Source: CAMLDH01 sp966250375 (GTDB lineage Bacteria > Pseudomonadota > Gammaproteobacteria > Burkholderiales > Burkholderiaceae_D). From it: 64,000 bases of DNA. The notes beneath the pieces were generated by a model, which saw only the letters and a list, made by a program, of their open reading frames with translations, was not told where the DNA came from and did not search any database. The first letter of the stretch is position 1, and each line of letters starts with the position of its first letter. The stretch covers positions 1 to 64,000 of the forward strand of contig CBINHE010000002.1 in NCBI GenBank assembly GCA_966250375.1, given 5' to 3'. Shown here one piece after another: positions 1-8,648 of the stretch. Both the position numbers and the translations under genes were made by a program.

Positions 1-58
1 GCAGATGTTACGGGAATAAAATTGAGTTTCATATTTGTGTATAACCCTATGACTCCTG

Positions 59-230
59 ATGGCTGGGCGAACTGGTGGGGGGGATTACCTCATTTCGTAC
101 GACAAGTACTACAACGATCCGCGTTTCCCGAAATGGAACATCGATGATGTGTTGCCTGCGCCGCGCAGCCTGCTGCCCTATGGCGGCAAGAAATACATGT
201 TGGCCAACGATCACGACGGGCAGATCATGT
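59..230 (+). pseudogene. fragment of solute-binding protein gene (copy 1)
   Basis: This 172-bp stretch matches the inside of the intact solute-binding protein gene around 2830-3002: it encodes the WANWW/ISYDKYYNDPRFPKW/GGKKYM region. It has neither the signal peptide nor the C-terminal two thirds. A G run has 7 G here against 8 in the intact gene, so the upstream part is out of frame. Similarity stops abruptly near 230 (after cagatcatgt) and the following 200 bases are not recognisable. I read it as a decayed duplicate. A reading frame does run on to 724, but it is mosaic and out of frame with the second fragment, so a functional product is unlikely. Confidence 0.75.
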
Positions 231-437
231 GTTTCTGCGGCATCGAAAATAGCTCACCTGTGTTTTTTGAAGAGGAATGCCGGGCGTGCAGGAACTCGCT
301 CTCCGGTGCCGAATCGAACATGGTGGTAACCAATGGCAACGCAAAGGCGGAAGATGAATCTGTATCCGAACGCTGGCGATTCTCCGTACGTTCCAATGCA
401 TTGGGCCAATCTAATGTTCAGCCGCATCGGTATTGGG

Positions 438-758
438 ATGTTTTACGTACTGCTGATGCTTTTGTCTGCTGCGGCGTGGGGGATGTCGGAATCCGGCCTG
501 TCGCTGTCCGAGCTGGTCAAGGCGGGCGACATTATGCCATCCAAAGTAGTTCAACCATGCAAGCCCGGCAGTTGTCTGTTCGCCGGCCAAAACGTGACGT
601 TGATTGTGTCGAACGGCGTCATTTCCTACGACAAGTACTACAACGATCCGCGCTTCCCGAAGTGGAACATCGACGATGTATTGCCGGCGCCGCGCAGCCT
701 GCTGTCAAAAATTTATACGGATGAGTTAATGGCAGCATCCAAAAGGAGCCGGCCATGA
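438..758 (+). pseudogene. internally deleted solute-binding protein remnant (copy 2)
   Basis: The open frame (it can be extended up to 333) starts with a signal-peptide-like segment (MFYVLLMLLSAAAWG). It continues with the KAGD..PCKPGSC.FAGQNVT block found at the N terminus of the two intact binding proteins downstream. It then jumps in frame, near base 619, to the ISYDKYYNDPRFPKW block, skipping about 55 residues, and loses homology after 706. The product of about 106 residues cannot fold as a binding protein. Its TGA at 756-758 overlaps the ATG of the next gene (ATGA), so translation through it could still feed that start. It is most likely a deletion remnant. Confidence 0.7.
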
Positions 759-2332
759 GCGCAAAAATGAGATTGCTGGGAATGCTGATCGCGGTGTTCG
801 CAGTAATTGCATCGGCAGAAGAAGCGAAGCCGAAAGCGGGCGCTTCCGATGCCGCCGTGGTCAAGGCGGGGGATATCCTTCCGCCGCGTCTCGTACCGCC
901 ATGCAAACCAGGCTCCTGTCCGTTTCCCGGCCAGAGCGTGACCGTGATGATGACAGAGGGGATTGCGATCGCAGGGCCTATCTATGAGTTGAAGCAGGAG
1001 TTCGAGGCCGCTACCGGTGCTACGCTCCACTTGGTCCAACTGCCCCCCGCGGAGCGTTTCTCCAATCTGATTTCTGATGTAATCAATCGTACCGGCAAGT
1101 ATGACGCAGCGATTGCCGGTGCCTGGTGGCTCGGTGAACTGGTGGCTGGGGATCACATCATTTCCTACGACAAGTACTACAACGATCCGCGTTTCCCGAA
1201 ATGGAACATCGACGATGTGTTGCCGGCACCGCGCAGCCTGCTGTCCTATGGCGGCAAGAAATACATGGTGGCCAACGACCACGACGGACAGATCATGTAT
1301 TACCGCCGCGATTTGCTGGCGAACCCGCAGCACCAGGCGGCGTTTCGGCAAAAGTACGGTTACCCGCTTGGCGTGCCGAAGACTTGGGCGCAGTTCCGGG
1401 ATGTGGCCGAATACTTCAATGGCAAGGATCTTAATGCAGACGGTGTGCCGGATCATGGCTTGTCCCTGCCTCTTAAGCTTGGCAACCAGGGTATGTTTCA
1501 CTTCATGTCGTTTTCGGCGCCGTTCGTGATCGGCCCGGATAATCCGCAAATGTACTGGTTCGATCCGCAGACGATGAAGCCGCTGATCGAGAGTCCGGGT
1601 CATGTGCGGGCGTTGACGGCATTGGTCGATCTGGTCCGGTTCGGGCCGAAGGATATGTTTAACTGGGATCTCGGCAAGAGTTGGGATCACTTCCTGGCGG
1701 GGCGCGCTGCACTGACCTTTACCTGGGGCGATCTCGGCGCGCTGGCGCAGGATGAGGGCAGCAAAGTCAAGGGCAAGATCGGCTCCGCGCCGCTACCCGG
1801 TACCGACGAGTACTACAGCATCGTGCAACGCAAGTGGGACAAGACCGCGCAGCCTAATGTGGTCGGCAACACTATAGGCGGTTCGTGGGCCGGCGTGATT
1901 TCAAAGTACTCGAAAGCGCCGGAGGCGACTTATTATCTGCTGGCGCTGATGGCGGCGAAGGAAAAATCGAAAGTGTACGCAGTACGTGGTTGGGACGGCA
2001 TCGATCCGGGTCGCCGCTTCCACTTTCTGCCGCCCAACGGCACTGCAAAGATTGAAGACTATCTGAAGGCTGGCTGGAACGAGGCCGATGTGCAGGATTA
2101 TCTTCATGCGTATTTCGACAATTTCAACAACAAGCTGCAGTTTCCCTATTTGCGCATTCCCGGTGCCTCCAGCTACTGGGAGGCCCTCGATATGCATCTG
2201 GCGGAAGCGGCCGCCGGCCAATTGAGCCCGGAGGCGGCATTGAAGGCAACCGCGGTCGATTTCGAGGAAATCACGATCCGCCTCGGGCGCGAGCGGCAAA
2301 GGCGTGCTTACCGTGCGTCGCTCGGGTTTTAG
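755..2332 (+). CDS. extracellular solute-binding protein, family 1-like (paralogue A)
   Basis: A 525-residue periplasmic protein with a signal peptide (residues 1 to about 21, cleavage probably after VIASA). A two-cysteine block PCKPGSCPF is followed by a type I/II periplasmic-binding-protein fold typical of sugar or oligosaccharide ABC transporters (EFEAATGA, GKYDAAIAGAWWLGEL, FLAGRAALTFTWGDLG). An AAGGAG site lies 6-7 bases before ATG 755. No permease or ATPase gene is nearby. The next genes are a second copy and a hybrid kinase, so I infer that it presents a ligand to a sensor rather than, or as well as, to a transporter. The ligand is unknown. Bases 1158-1332 are identical to 2862-3036 of the paralogue although flanking sequence differs. 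Confidence 0.85.
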   Translation: MSAKMRLLGMLIAVFAVIASAEEAKPKAGASDAAVVKAGDILPPRLVPPCKPGSCPFPGQSVTVMMTEGIAIAGPIYELKQEFEAATGATLHLVQLPPAERFSNLISDVINRTGKYDAAIAGAWWLGELVAGDHIISYDKYYNDPRFPKWNIDDVLPAPRSLLSYGGKKYMVANDHDGQIMYYRRDLLANPQHQAAFRQKYGYPLGVPKTWAQFRDVAEYFNGKDLNADGVPDHGLSLPLKLGNQGMFHFMSFSAPFVIGPDNPQMYWFDPQTMKPLIESPGHVRALTALVDLVRFGPKDMFNWDLGKSWDHFLAGRAALTFTWGDLGALAQDEGSKVKGKIGSAPLPGTDEYYSIVQRKWDKTAQPNVVGNTIGGSWAGVISKYSKAPEATYYLLALMAAKEKSKVYAVRGWDGIDPGRRFHFLPPNGTAKIEDYLKAGWNEADVQDYLHAYFDNFNNKLQFPYLRIPGASSYWEALDMHLAEAAAGQLSPEAALKATAVDFEEITIRLGRERQRRAYRASLGF

Positions 2333-2352
2333 GGCCACCCCTTTAAAGGTGT

Positions 2353-2373
2353 AACTTATCCGAATAAGTTTTC
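2353..2373 (+). terminator. weak hairpin between the two binding-protein genes
   Basis: AACTTAT, a CCGA loop and ATAAGTT followed by a short T run form a 7-bp A/T-rich stem 20 bases after the first binding-protein stop. It is too weak to call a strong terminator and may only attenuate or protect the mRNA end. Confidence 0.3.
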
Positions 2374-2455
2374 ACTCTAAAAAAAAGGGGGCTGATCCCT
2401 TCGAGCGGTTCTATTGCAGCCGCCTGCGATGGCGACAGTCAAGAAGGAGCAAGTC

Positions 2456-4036
2456 ATGAGCGGAAAAATGAGATGCTTATGGGTATGGGGGCTGACCGCG
2501 GTATTCGCGGTTATTGCCTCGGCACAGGAAGTGAAACCGAAACGAGAGGGTTACGAAGCATCGGTGGTGAGTACGAGCGCTCTCGTGCCGCCTCGGGTAG
2601 TGCCACCATGCAAGCCCGGCTCCTGTCCGTTCGCCGGCCAAAACGTGACGGTGCTGCTGGTTAAAAGCCAGAATGCAGGGGCAATTGGAGAATTGAAGAA
2701 TGAATTCGAGGCGGCTACCGGGGCCAAGCTCAACTTGGTTCAGCTTCCTCATCAGGAGCTTTTCCCGAATTTCATGTCGGACCTGACCAACCATACCGGC
2801 AAGTACGATGCCGCGTATGCGGGTGCCTGGTGGCTGGGCGAACTGGTGGGGGGGGATTACCTCATTTCCTACGACAAGTACTACAACGATCCGCGTTTCC
2901 CGAAATGGAACATCGACGATGTGTTGCCGGCACCGCGCAGCCTGCTGTCCTATGGCGGCAAGAAATACATGGTGGCCAACGACCACGACGGACAGATCAT
3001 GTATTACCGCCGCGATTTGCTGGCGAACCCGCAGCATCAGGCAGCGTTCCGGCAAAAGTACGGGTACCCGCTCGGCGTGCCGAAGACCTGGGCGCAGTTC
3101 CGCGATGTGGCCGAATATTTCAACGGCAAGGATCTCAACGGTGACGGCACACCCGACCACGGCCTGTCCTTGCATTTGAAGGTCGGTGCGCAGGGCATGT
3201 TCCATTTCATGTCGTTTTCGGCGCCGTTCGTGATCGGCCCGGACAACCCGAAAATGTACTGGTTCGATCCGCAGACAATGAAGCCGCTGATCCAGAGTCC
3301 GGGCCATGTGCGGGCACTCACGGCGTTAGTCGATCTGGTCCGGTTCGGGCCGAGGGATATGCTCAACTGGGACCTTGGCAAGAGCTGGGATCATTTCCTG
3401 GCGGGACGCGCGGCCCTGACCTTTACCTGGGGCGATCTTGGTGCGCTGGCGCAGGATGAAGGCAGCAAGGTCAAAGGCAAGATCGGCTCGGCACCGTTGC
3501 CTGGCGCCAGCGAGTACTACAGCATCGCACAGCACAAATGGGTCAAGAGCGCGCAACCCAACGTGGTTGGCAATACTACGGGCGGTTCGTGGGCCGGGGT
3601 GATTTCGAAGGACTCGAAGGCGCCGGAGGCGACGTATTACCTGTTCGCCTTGCTGGCCACGAAGGAGAAGTCGCAAGTGTATGCGGCGCGCGGCTGGGAC
3701 GGCATTGATCTTGGGCGGACGTATCACTTTTTGCCGCCGGACGGCAGCGGGCAGATCGAGACTTACCTGAAGGCAGGCTGGAACGAGGCCGATGTTCGGG
3801 ACTATTCCAAGGCGTATTTCGACAATTTCAGCAACAAGCTGCAGTTGCCTTATCTGCGCATTCCCGGCGCTTACAGTTACTGGCAGGCACTCGATGTGCA
3901 TTTGGCGGAAGCGGCCGCTGGCCAGTTGAGCCCGGAGGCGGCATTGAAGGCAACCGCGGTCGATTTCGAGGAAATTACGATTCGCCTCGGGCGCGAGCGG
4001 CAGCGACGATCGTATCGGGCATCCTTGGGACTGTGA
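2456..4036 (+). CDS. extracellular solute-binding protein, family 1-like (paralogue B)
   Basis: A 526-residue paralogue of the preceding gene with the same plan: signal peptide (MSGKMRCLWVWGLTAVFAVIASA), PCKPGSCPF cysteine pair, then a full-length binding-protein fold with nearly the same C terminus (the RQRR.YRASLG end is shared). The start at ATG 2456 has AAGAAGGAG upstream and matches paralogue A; an earlier in-frame ATG at 2414 lacks this. The stop is followed after a single base by the GTG of a hybrid histidine kinase, which implies translational coupling and a shared job. Known systems pair periplasmic binding proteins with sensor kinases, but the ligand and direct contact are inferred here. 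Confidence 0.87.
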   Translation: MSGKMRCLWVWGLTAVFAVIASAQEVKPKREGYEASVVSTSALVPPRVVPPCKPGSCPFAGQNVTVLLVKSQNAGAIGELKNEFEAATGAKLNLVQLPHQELFPNFMSDLTNHTGKYDAAYAGAWWLGELVGGDYLISYDKYYNDPRFPKWNIDDVLPAPRSLLSYGGKKYMVANDHDGQIMYYRRDLLANPQHQAAFRQKYGYPLGVPKTWAQFRDVAEYFNGKDLNGDGTPDHGLSLHLKVGAQGMFHFMSFSAPFVIGPDNPKMYWFDPQTMKPLIQSPGHVRALTALVDLVRFGPRDMLNWDLGKSWDHFLAGRAALTFTWGDLGALAQDEGSKVKGKIGSAPLPGASEYYSIAQHKWVKSAQPNVVGNTTGGSWAGVISKDSKAPEATYYLFALLATKEKSQVYAARGWDGIDLGRTYHFLPPDGSGQIETYLKAGWNEADVRDYSKAYFDNFSNKLQLPYLRIPGAYSYWQALDVHLAEAAAGQLSPEAALKATAVDFEEITIRLGRERQRRSYRASLGL

Positions 4037-4037
4037 C

Positions 4038-6677
4038 GTGCGTAGCAACGCCTTTTTGACATCACTCACGCGCCTGAAACCGCTTGGTATCGGTCGCAGG
4101 CTCACGCTTGGCTTCGGTGCATTGGCAGTCGTCACGCTGCTGATCGCAACACTAGCCTTCGTCGCAGGGCGCAGCGCCACCGAGGACATCAATCTTACCG
4201 AGAGCGTGCGCGCGCCGGCATCGCAGGCTGCGGTGCAAGCGCAGGCCAGCTTGCTGAGAATGCAGCTGCATGTGCGCGGCTACCTGGTGCTGTCCGACCC
4301 TGCGGACATCGAACAGTACGACAGGGCCAGGCAGGATTTTGAAAAAAATCTTGCTTTGTTACAGAGCATGTCCGGCAACTGGTCCGAAGTAGGGGCGAAA
4401 CGGGTAGCCGAGCTGACAGCAATTTATGCACACTGGGCCAAGTTGCCACAGCATCTGTTCGCGTTGCACGATAATCCGCTCAAGAATCGGCCTGCGTTGC
4501 GCATCGCCCGCGTCGATATCCAGGCGCTGCGGATAAGCATCCTGAACGGGACCGATGCGATGATTGGCATCCAGAAGGCGCGTGAAGTATCGCCGCAGAA
4601 CCGGGAATTGCTGGCCGATCTGCTGGATTTTCAGACCTCGTCCGATGCGATGGCGACCAACCTGATGGCGTATGGCGCTTCGGGAGAGCTCAATTTCAAG
4701 CTTGCCTACGGCCCGCAGCTGGCGACCAATGCGGCGATCTGGAACACCCTGTCCGGCAAGCGTCACCTGCTGTCCCCGGAGCAACGGACCCAACTCGATG
4801 CGATTGCCCGTGACCGGGCAAAATTTGCAGAGCTGGCGTTGCAAATCATCAGTATCCTGAACGGCGAGCACGCCTATGAAGACCTGTATCTGTACCGTAC
4901 CGAGGTCACTCCCGAAGCGGAAGTCCTGCTTGGCCTGTTGGGAAAAATAACGCAGCGTCAGCAGGTGCAGTTGCAAACCAACTTGGCGCGGGCGCGCCGC
5001 AGTTTGGCCAATGCCCGCCTGCAAACTGCGGTAGGCGGGCTGTTGGCGGTCATTTTCAGCATTGCCTTGGCTTATCTGTTCAGGCGTAGCATTGTCGGTC
5101 CGGTGCGCCGGCTGACCGATGTTGCCGAACAGGTCGCCGCAGGCAATCTCTCTGCGCGCGCGGCGATCGAATCGCACGACGAGATCGGTGTCCTCGCGAC
5201 CAGCATCAATATCATGACGCATCGTTTGGCCGAGACTATTGAACACTTGGAAACGGTATTTGCAGAATCGCAACGCGCCAAAAATGCGGCGGAGATGGCT
5301 AACCAGGCCAAGAGTGCATTCTTGGCCAACATGAGTCATGAACTGCGCACGCCGTTGAACGGCATTCTGGGATACGCGCAGATACTGCTGCGGGACAAGA
5401 CTTTGAGCGAACACGAGATAACGGGGCTGAATGTGATTCAGCAAAGCGGTGAACACCTGCTGACACTGATTAACGATATTCTGGATTTCGCAAAGATCGA
5501 AGCCAGCAAGTTGGAACTCTACGTGACGGACATCCCATTCACCAAGTTCCTGCATGTCATTGCGGAGATGATCGAAGTGAAAGCAGCGGAGAAGGATGTG
5601 GAATTCATCTGTAACCTGCCGCCGGACTTGCCCACTTCGATTCGGGCCGACGAGAAACGATTGCGCCAAGTCCTGCTCAATCTCCTCTCCAATGCGGTCA
5701 AATTTACTGATCATGGCATGGTATGGCTGTACGTGAGCATGACGGCTGCGGGCCGAATACGTTTCGAGGTGAAAGACACCGGCGTCGGCATCAGCGAAAA
5801 TCAGTTGGAGGCCATATTCAAACCGTTCGAGCAGGCGGGCGACATGCAACGGCGGGGCGGCGGGACCGGTCTTGGCCTTACCATCAGCCGGCAATTCGTG
5901 CGGCTGATGGGGGGGGACATCAAAGTCGAGAGCCGGGCCGGTGAAGGTAGCACATTCTGGTTCGAACTGGACCTGCCGATAGTCGCGTCCAAACCAGTGG
6001 AGACGCGTGCCCCGAGTGTCACCGGTTACGAGGGACCGCGCAAAAAAATATTGGTGGTGGACGATATCGCCGAGAACCGGGCCGTGGTGATCGACATGCT
6101 CAGCCAGATCGGCTTCGAGATGAGCGAGGCGGAGAACGGGCAGAAGGGATTGGAAAAAGCACAAGCCCTGCAACCCGACTTGATCCTGATGGATCTCTTC
6201 ATGCCGGACATGGATGGGCTGGAAGTCACGCGCCGCTTGCGCGAACTGCCAGCCTTCAAGAATGTACCTATCATCGCGATTTCCGCCAGCGTTGCCGTCG
6301 CTGACCAGAAAAAGAGCCTGATGGCCGGCGTGAACGCCTTTTTATCGAAACCGGTTGACTATGGCAGCCTTCTGGCGCAAATCGCTACGCTGTTGCATCT
6401 GACCTTCACTTACGAATCGCCGCAGGCCGAACCGGCCTTGGAAGGTAAGGATGCCGGTCCGATCATGGTGCCGCCAGAAGATGCGATCGAAGCCCTATAT
6501 CATCTGGCGCGGCTGGGAAACATGCAGGACATTCTGCGATGGGCAAACCACTTGGACGCTCTTGACAAGCGCTATCAACCATTCGCCAATCAATTACGCG
6601 TATTGGCCAAGGGATACCAATCCAAGGCAGTCCTGAATTTTGCGAAACACTATATGGAACTCAAAGAGGTTTCATGA
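4038..6677 (+). CDS. membrane hybrid sensor histidine kinase/response regulator
   Basis: An 879-residue inner-membrane kinase. Order: TM1 (about 22-44), a periplasmic helical sensor (about 45-330), TM2 (about 331-349), HAMP (about 350-400), short coiled coil, HisKA with MSHELRTPLNG (phospho-His 434), HATPase (N box near 550, G boxes KDTGVGIS and GGGTGLGL), then a receiver whose phospho-Asp is D719 (LILMDLFMPDMDG). The last 70 residues form a helical tail without a clear family. GTG 4038 is chosen because it lies one base after the binding-protein stop, implying coupled translation. It probably senses a liganded or free binding protein and passes phosphate to the receiver proteins encoded downstream. 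Confidence 0.92.
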   Translation: MRSNAFLTSLTRLKPLGIGRRLTLGFGALAVVTLLIATLAFVAGRSATEDINLTESVRAPASQAAVQAQASLLRMQLHVRGYLVLSDPADIEQYDRARQDFEKNLALLQSMSGNWSEVGAKRVAELTAIYAHWAKLPQHLFALHDNPLKNRPALRIARVDIQALRISILNGTDAMIGIQKAREVSPQNRELLADLLDFQTSSDAMATNLMAYGASGELNFKLAYGPQLATNAAIWNTLSGKRHLLSPEQRTQLDAIARDRAKFAELALQIISILNGEHAYEDLYLYRTEVTPEAEVLLGLLGKITQRQQVQLQTNLARARRSLANARLQTAVGGLLAVIFSIALAYLFRRSIVGPVRRLTDVAEQVAAGNLSARAAIESHDEIGVLATSINIMTHRLAETIEHLETVFAESQRAKNAAEMANQAKSAFLANMSHELRTPLNGILGYAQILLRDKTLSEHEITGLNVIQQSGEHLLTLINDILDFAKIEASKLELYVTDIPFTKFLHVIAEMIEVKAAEKDVEFICNLPPDLPTSIRADEKRLRQVLLNLLSNAVKFTDHGMVWLYVSMTAAGRIRFEVKDTGVGISENQLEAIFKPFEQAGDMQRRGGGTGLGLTISRQFVRLMGGDIKVESRAGEGSTFWFELDLPIVASKPVETRAPSVTGYEGPRKKILVVDDIAENRAVVIDMLSQIGFEMSEAENGQKGLEKAQALQPDLILMDLFMPDMDGLEVTRRLRELPAFKNVPIIAISASVAVADQKKSLMAGVNAFLSKPVDYGSLLAQIATLLHLTFTYESPQAEPALEGKDAGPIMVPPEDAIEALYHLARLGNMQDILRWANHLDALDKRYQPFANQLRVLAKGYQSKAVLNFAKHYMELKEVS

Positions 6678-6758
6678 GCATGCGCTAATTTATGGCAAAT
6701 AAAGTGCACCATTCTGTATTTTGTATTGTCAAAGATTTATTTCTATAACGGATACGTC

Positions 6759-7949
6759 ATGGATAACACTACTGGGTCGCACGCGACAAAGTCTACTATC
6801 CTGATCGTGGATGACACACCGGTTAACGTGGCGGTGTTGGCAGAATACCTCGTAAGCCATGGCTTTTCGGTGATGGTTGCGCAGGATGGCGAAGAGGGGA
6901 TTGACCGAGCGCAATTCGGGCAGCCGGATCTGATTTTGCTCGACGTCATGATGCCTGGAATGGACGGCTTCGAAACATGCCGCCGCTTGAAGTCCCTCGG
7001 GAGCACGAAAGATATCCCGGTGATTTTCATGACGGCTCTGTCCGACATCAGCGACAAAATCACGGGTTACAAGATGGGCGCCGTTGACTACGTCACCAAA
7101 CCGTTTCACACCGAAGAGGTATTGGCGCGTATTAGCACGCATCTGACCTTGCAGGTGATGCGGCGGCAACTGGTAGAGCAAAACGCGCAGTTGCAGCAGG
7201 AAATAACTGTGCGGCAAAAAGCCGAGGAAGTGCTGGCGCAGCGCTCGCAAGAACTGGTGCGCTCGAATGCGGAGCTGGAGCAGATGGCCTATATTGCCTC
7301 ACACGATTTGCAGGAACCGCTGCGCATGGTGACCAGCTACTTGCAACTGCTTGAACAGCGCTACGGTGGGCGGCTCGATGCCGACGCGCATGAATTCATC
7401 GGGTTTGCCGTTGACGGCGCCAAGCGCATGCAAGCCTTGATCGACGATTTGCTGACCTATTCGCGTCTGGGCACCAAAGCCAAGCCGCTGCAGCCAACCG
7501 ACTGCGGTGCAGTGATGGAAACGACGCTGCGCTCGTTGCACGTGGCGATCGAGGAAGGCGGTGCGCAGATCCAATGTGCTGGATTGCCGGTGGTAATGGG
7601 GGATGTCGCGCAACTGACGCAATTGTTCCAAAATCTGATTGCCAATGCGCTTAAGTTCCGGGGCAAGCAGGCGCCACGGATTGCCGTGCGGGCGGAACCG
7701 GAAGACGGGTTCTGGCGCTTCGAGGTAGAGGACAACGGAATCGGTATTGCGCCGGAATATTTCGACCGTATCTTTGTAATGTTCCAGCGCTTGCACAGTC
7801 GCAGCAATTATCCAGGCACCGGCATGGGGCTGGCGATTTGCAAGAAGATTGTGGAGCGGCACGGTGGGAGGATCTGGGTTGAGTCGGCGCCAGAACAGGG
7901 GGCAGTGTTCAAATTCACCTTGCCTCAGGTAACAGGAGAAACGTCATGA
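6759..7949 (+). CDS. response regulator receiver-histidine kinase fusion
   Basis: A soluble protein of 396 residues: an N-terminal receiver (phospho-Asp D62 in LILLDVMMPGMDGF, Lys in YVTKPF), a coiled-coil linker, a bacteriophytochrome-type HisKA (IASHDLQEPLRM, His 182) and a HATPase domain (DNGIGIAP, GTGMGLAICKKIV). There is no membrane segment, so it must take its input through the receiver, plausibly from the hybrid kinase upstream. ATG 6759 gives a compact receiver start; an in-frame TTG at 6726 would add 11 residues and neither has a strong ribosome site. Its stop overlaps the next receiver gene by 4 bases (ATGA), so the two are co-translated. Confidence 0.88.
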   Translation: MDNTTGSHATKSTILIVDDTPVNVAVLAEYLVSHGFSVMVAQDGEEGIDRAQFGQPDLILLDVMMPGMDGFETCRRLKSLGSTKDIPVIFMTALSDISDKITGYKMGAVDYVTKPFHTEEVLARISTHLTLQVMRRQLVEQNAQLQQEITVRQKAEEVLAQRSQELVRSNAELEQMAYIASHDLQEPLRMVTSYLQLLEQRYGGRLDADAHEFIGFAVDGAKRMQALIDDLLTYSRLGTKAKPLQPTDCGAVMETTLRSLHVAIEEGGAQIQCAGLPVVMGDVAQLTQLFQNLIANALKFRGKQAPRIAVRAEPEDGFWRFEVEDNGIGIAPEYFDRIFVMFQRLHSRSNYPGTGMGLAICKKIVERHGGRIWVESAPEQGAVFKFTLPQVTGETS

Positions 7950-8392
7950 AGGAAGTGCTGACTGTTCGCCCGATCCAGATCCTGATGGTGGAAGATAACC
8001 CGGGTGATGTACGGCTGACCAAGGAAGCGCTGAAGGATGCGAAGGTGTCGAACACGCTCTATGTGGTGGAGGACGGCGTGGCGGCGCTGGATTTTCTGTA
8101 TCGGCGCGGCGAATATAGCGATGCGCCGCGCCCGGACTTGATCTTGCTGGACCTGAACTTGCCCAAGAAGAACGGGCGGGAGGTGCTGGGAGAGATCAAG
8201 CAGGATGAGCAACTGAAGATGATACCGGTAGTCATCTTGACCACGTCGCAGGCGGAAGAAGACGTGGTGCGCGCGTACCGCCTCCATGCAAACTGCTATA
8301 TCGTCAAGCCGGTCGATTTTGTGCAATTCACCAAGATCGTATGGACGATTGAGGACTTCTGGCTCAGCATTGTTACCTTGCCAACAAAATGA
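7946..8392 (+). CDS. single-domain response regulator (Rcp1-like)
   Basis: A 148-residue stand-alone receiver with no output domain. The motif VEDNPGDVRLTKEAL, phospho-Asp D69 (LILLDLNLPKKNG) and the KPVDF lysine place it in the CheY/Rcp1 group that usually partners phytochrome-type HisKA kinases, which is exactly the HisKA type of the overlapping upstream gene. It is the likely direct phosphate acceptor of that kinase and may act as a relay or by protein-protein contact. The overlap is ATGA. Confidence 0.9.
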   Translation: MKEVLTVRPIQILMVEDNPGDVRLTKEALKDAKVSNTLYVVEDGVAALDFLYRRGEYSDAPRPDLILLDLNLPKKNGREVLGEIKQDEQLKMIPVVILTTSQAEEDVVRAYRLHANCYIVKPVDFVQFTKIVWTIEDFWLSIVTLPTK

Positions 8393-8648
8393 TGGCTGAG
8401 TGCTGCAATTTCCCTGGTCGAACTGCTGTTCCAGGACTTCCAGGCGCACAACATGGCAGCAGATGGAGGGAACTCCATCCAGGATACGCAATCTTCTTGA
8501 ATGCGACTTTCAGGATCGCTGTCATGAGACCGGGAAAGTTCAGCTATGGGGTGTTCCGCAAGGATATCAATAAGCCACAGTCGGCCACCTGTCACATTTT
8601 CATTTATCACGATGTGCCGGTAAATGATGCCACCTCCAGAATAACGTG

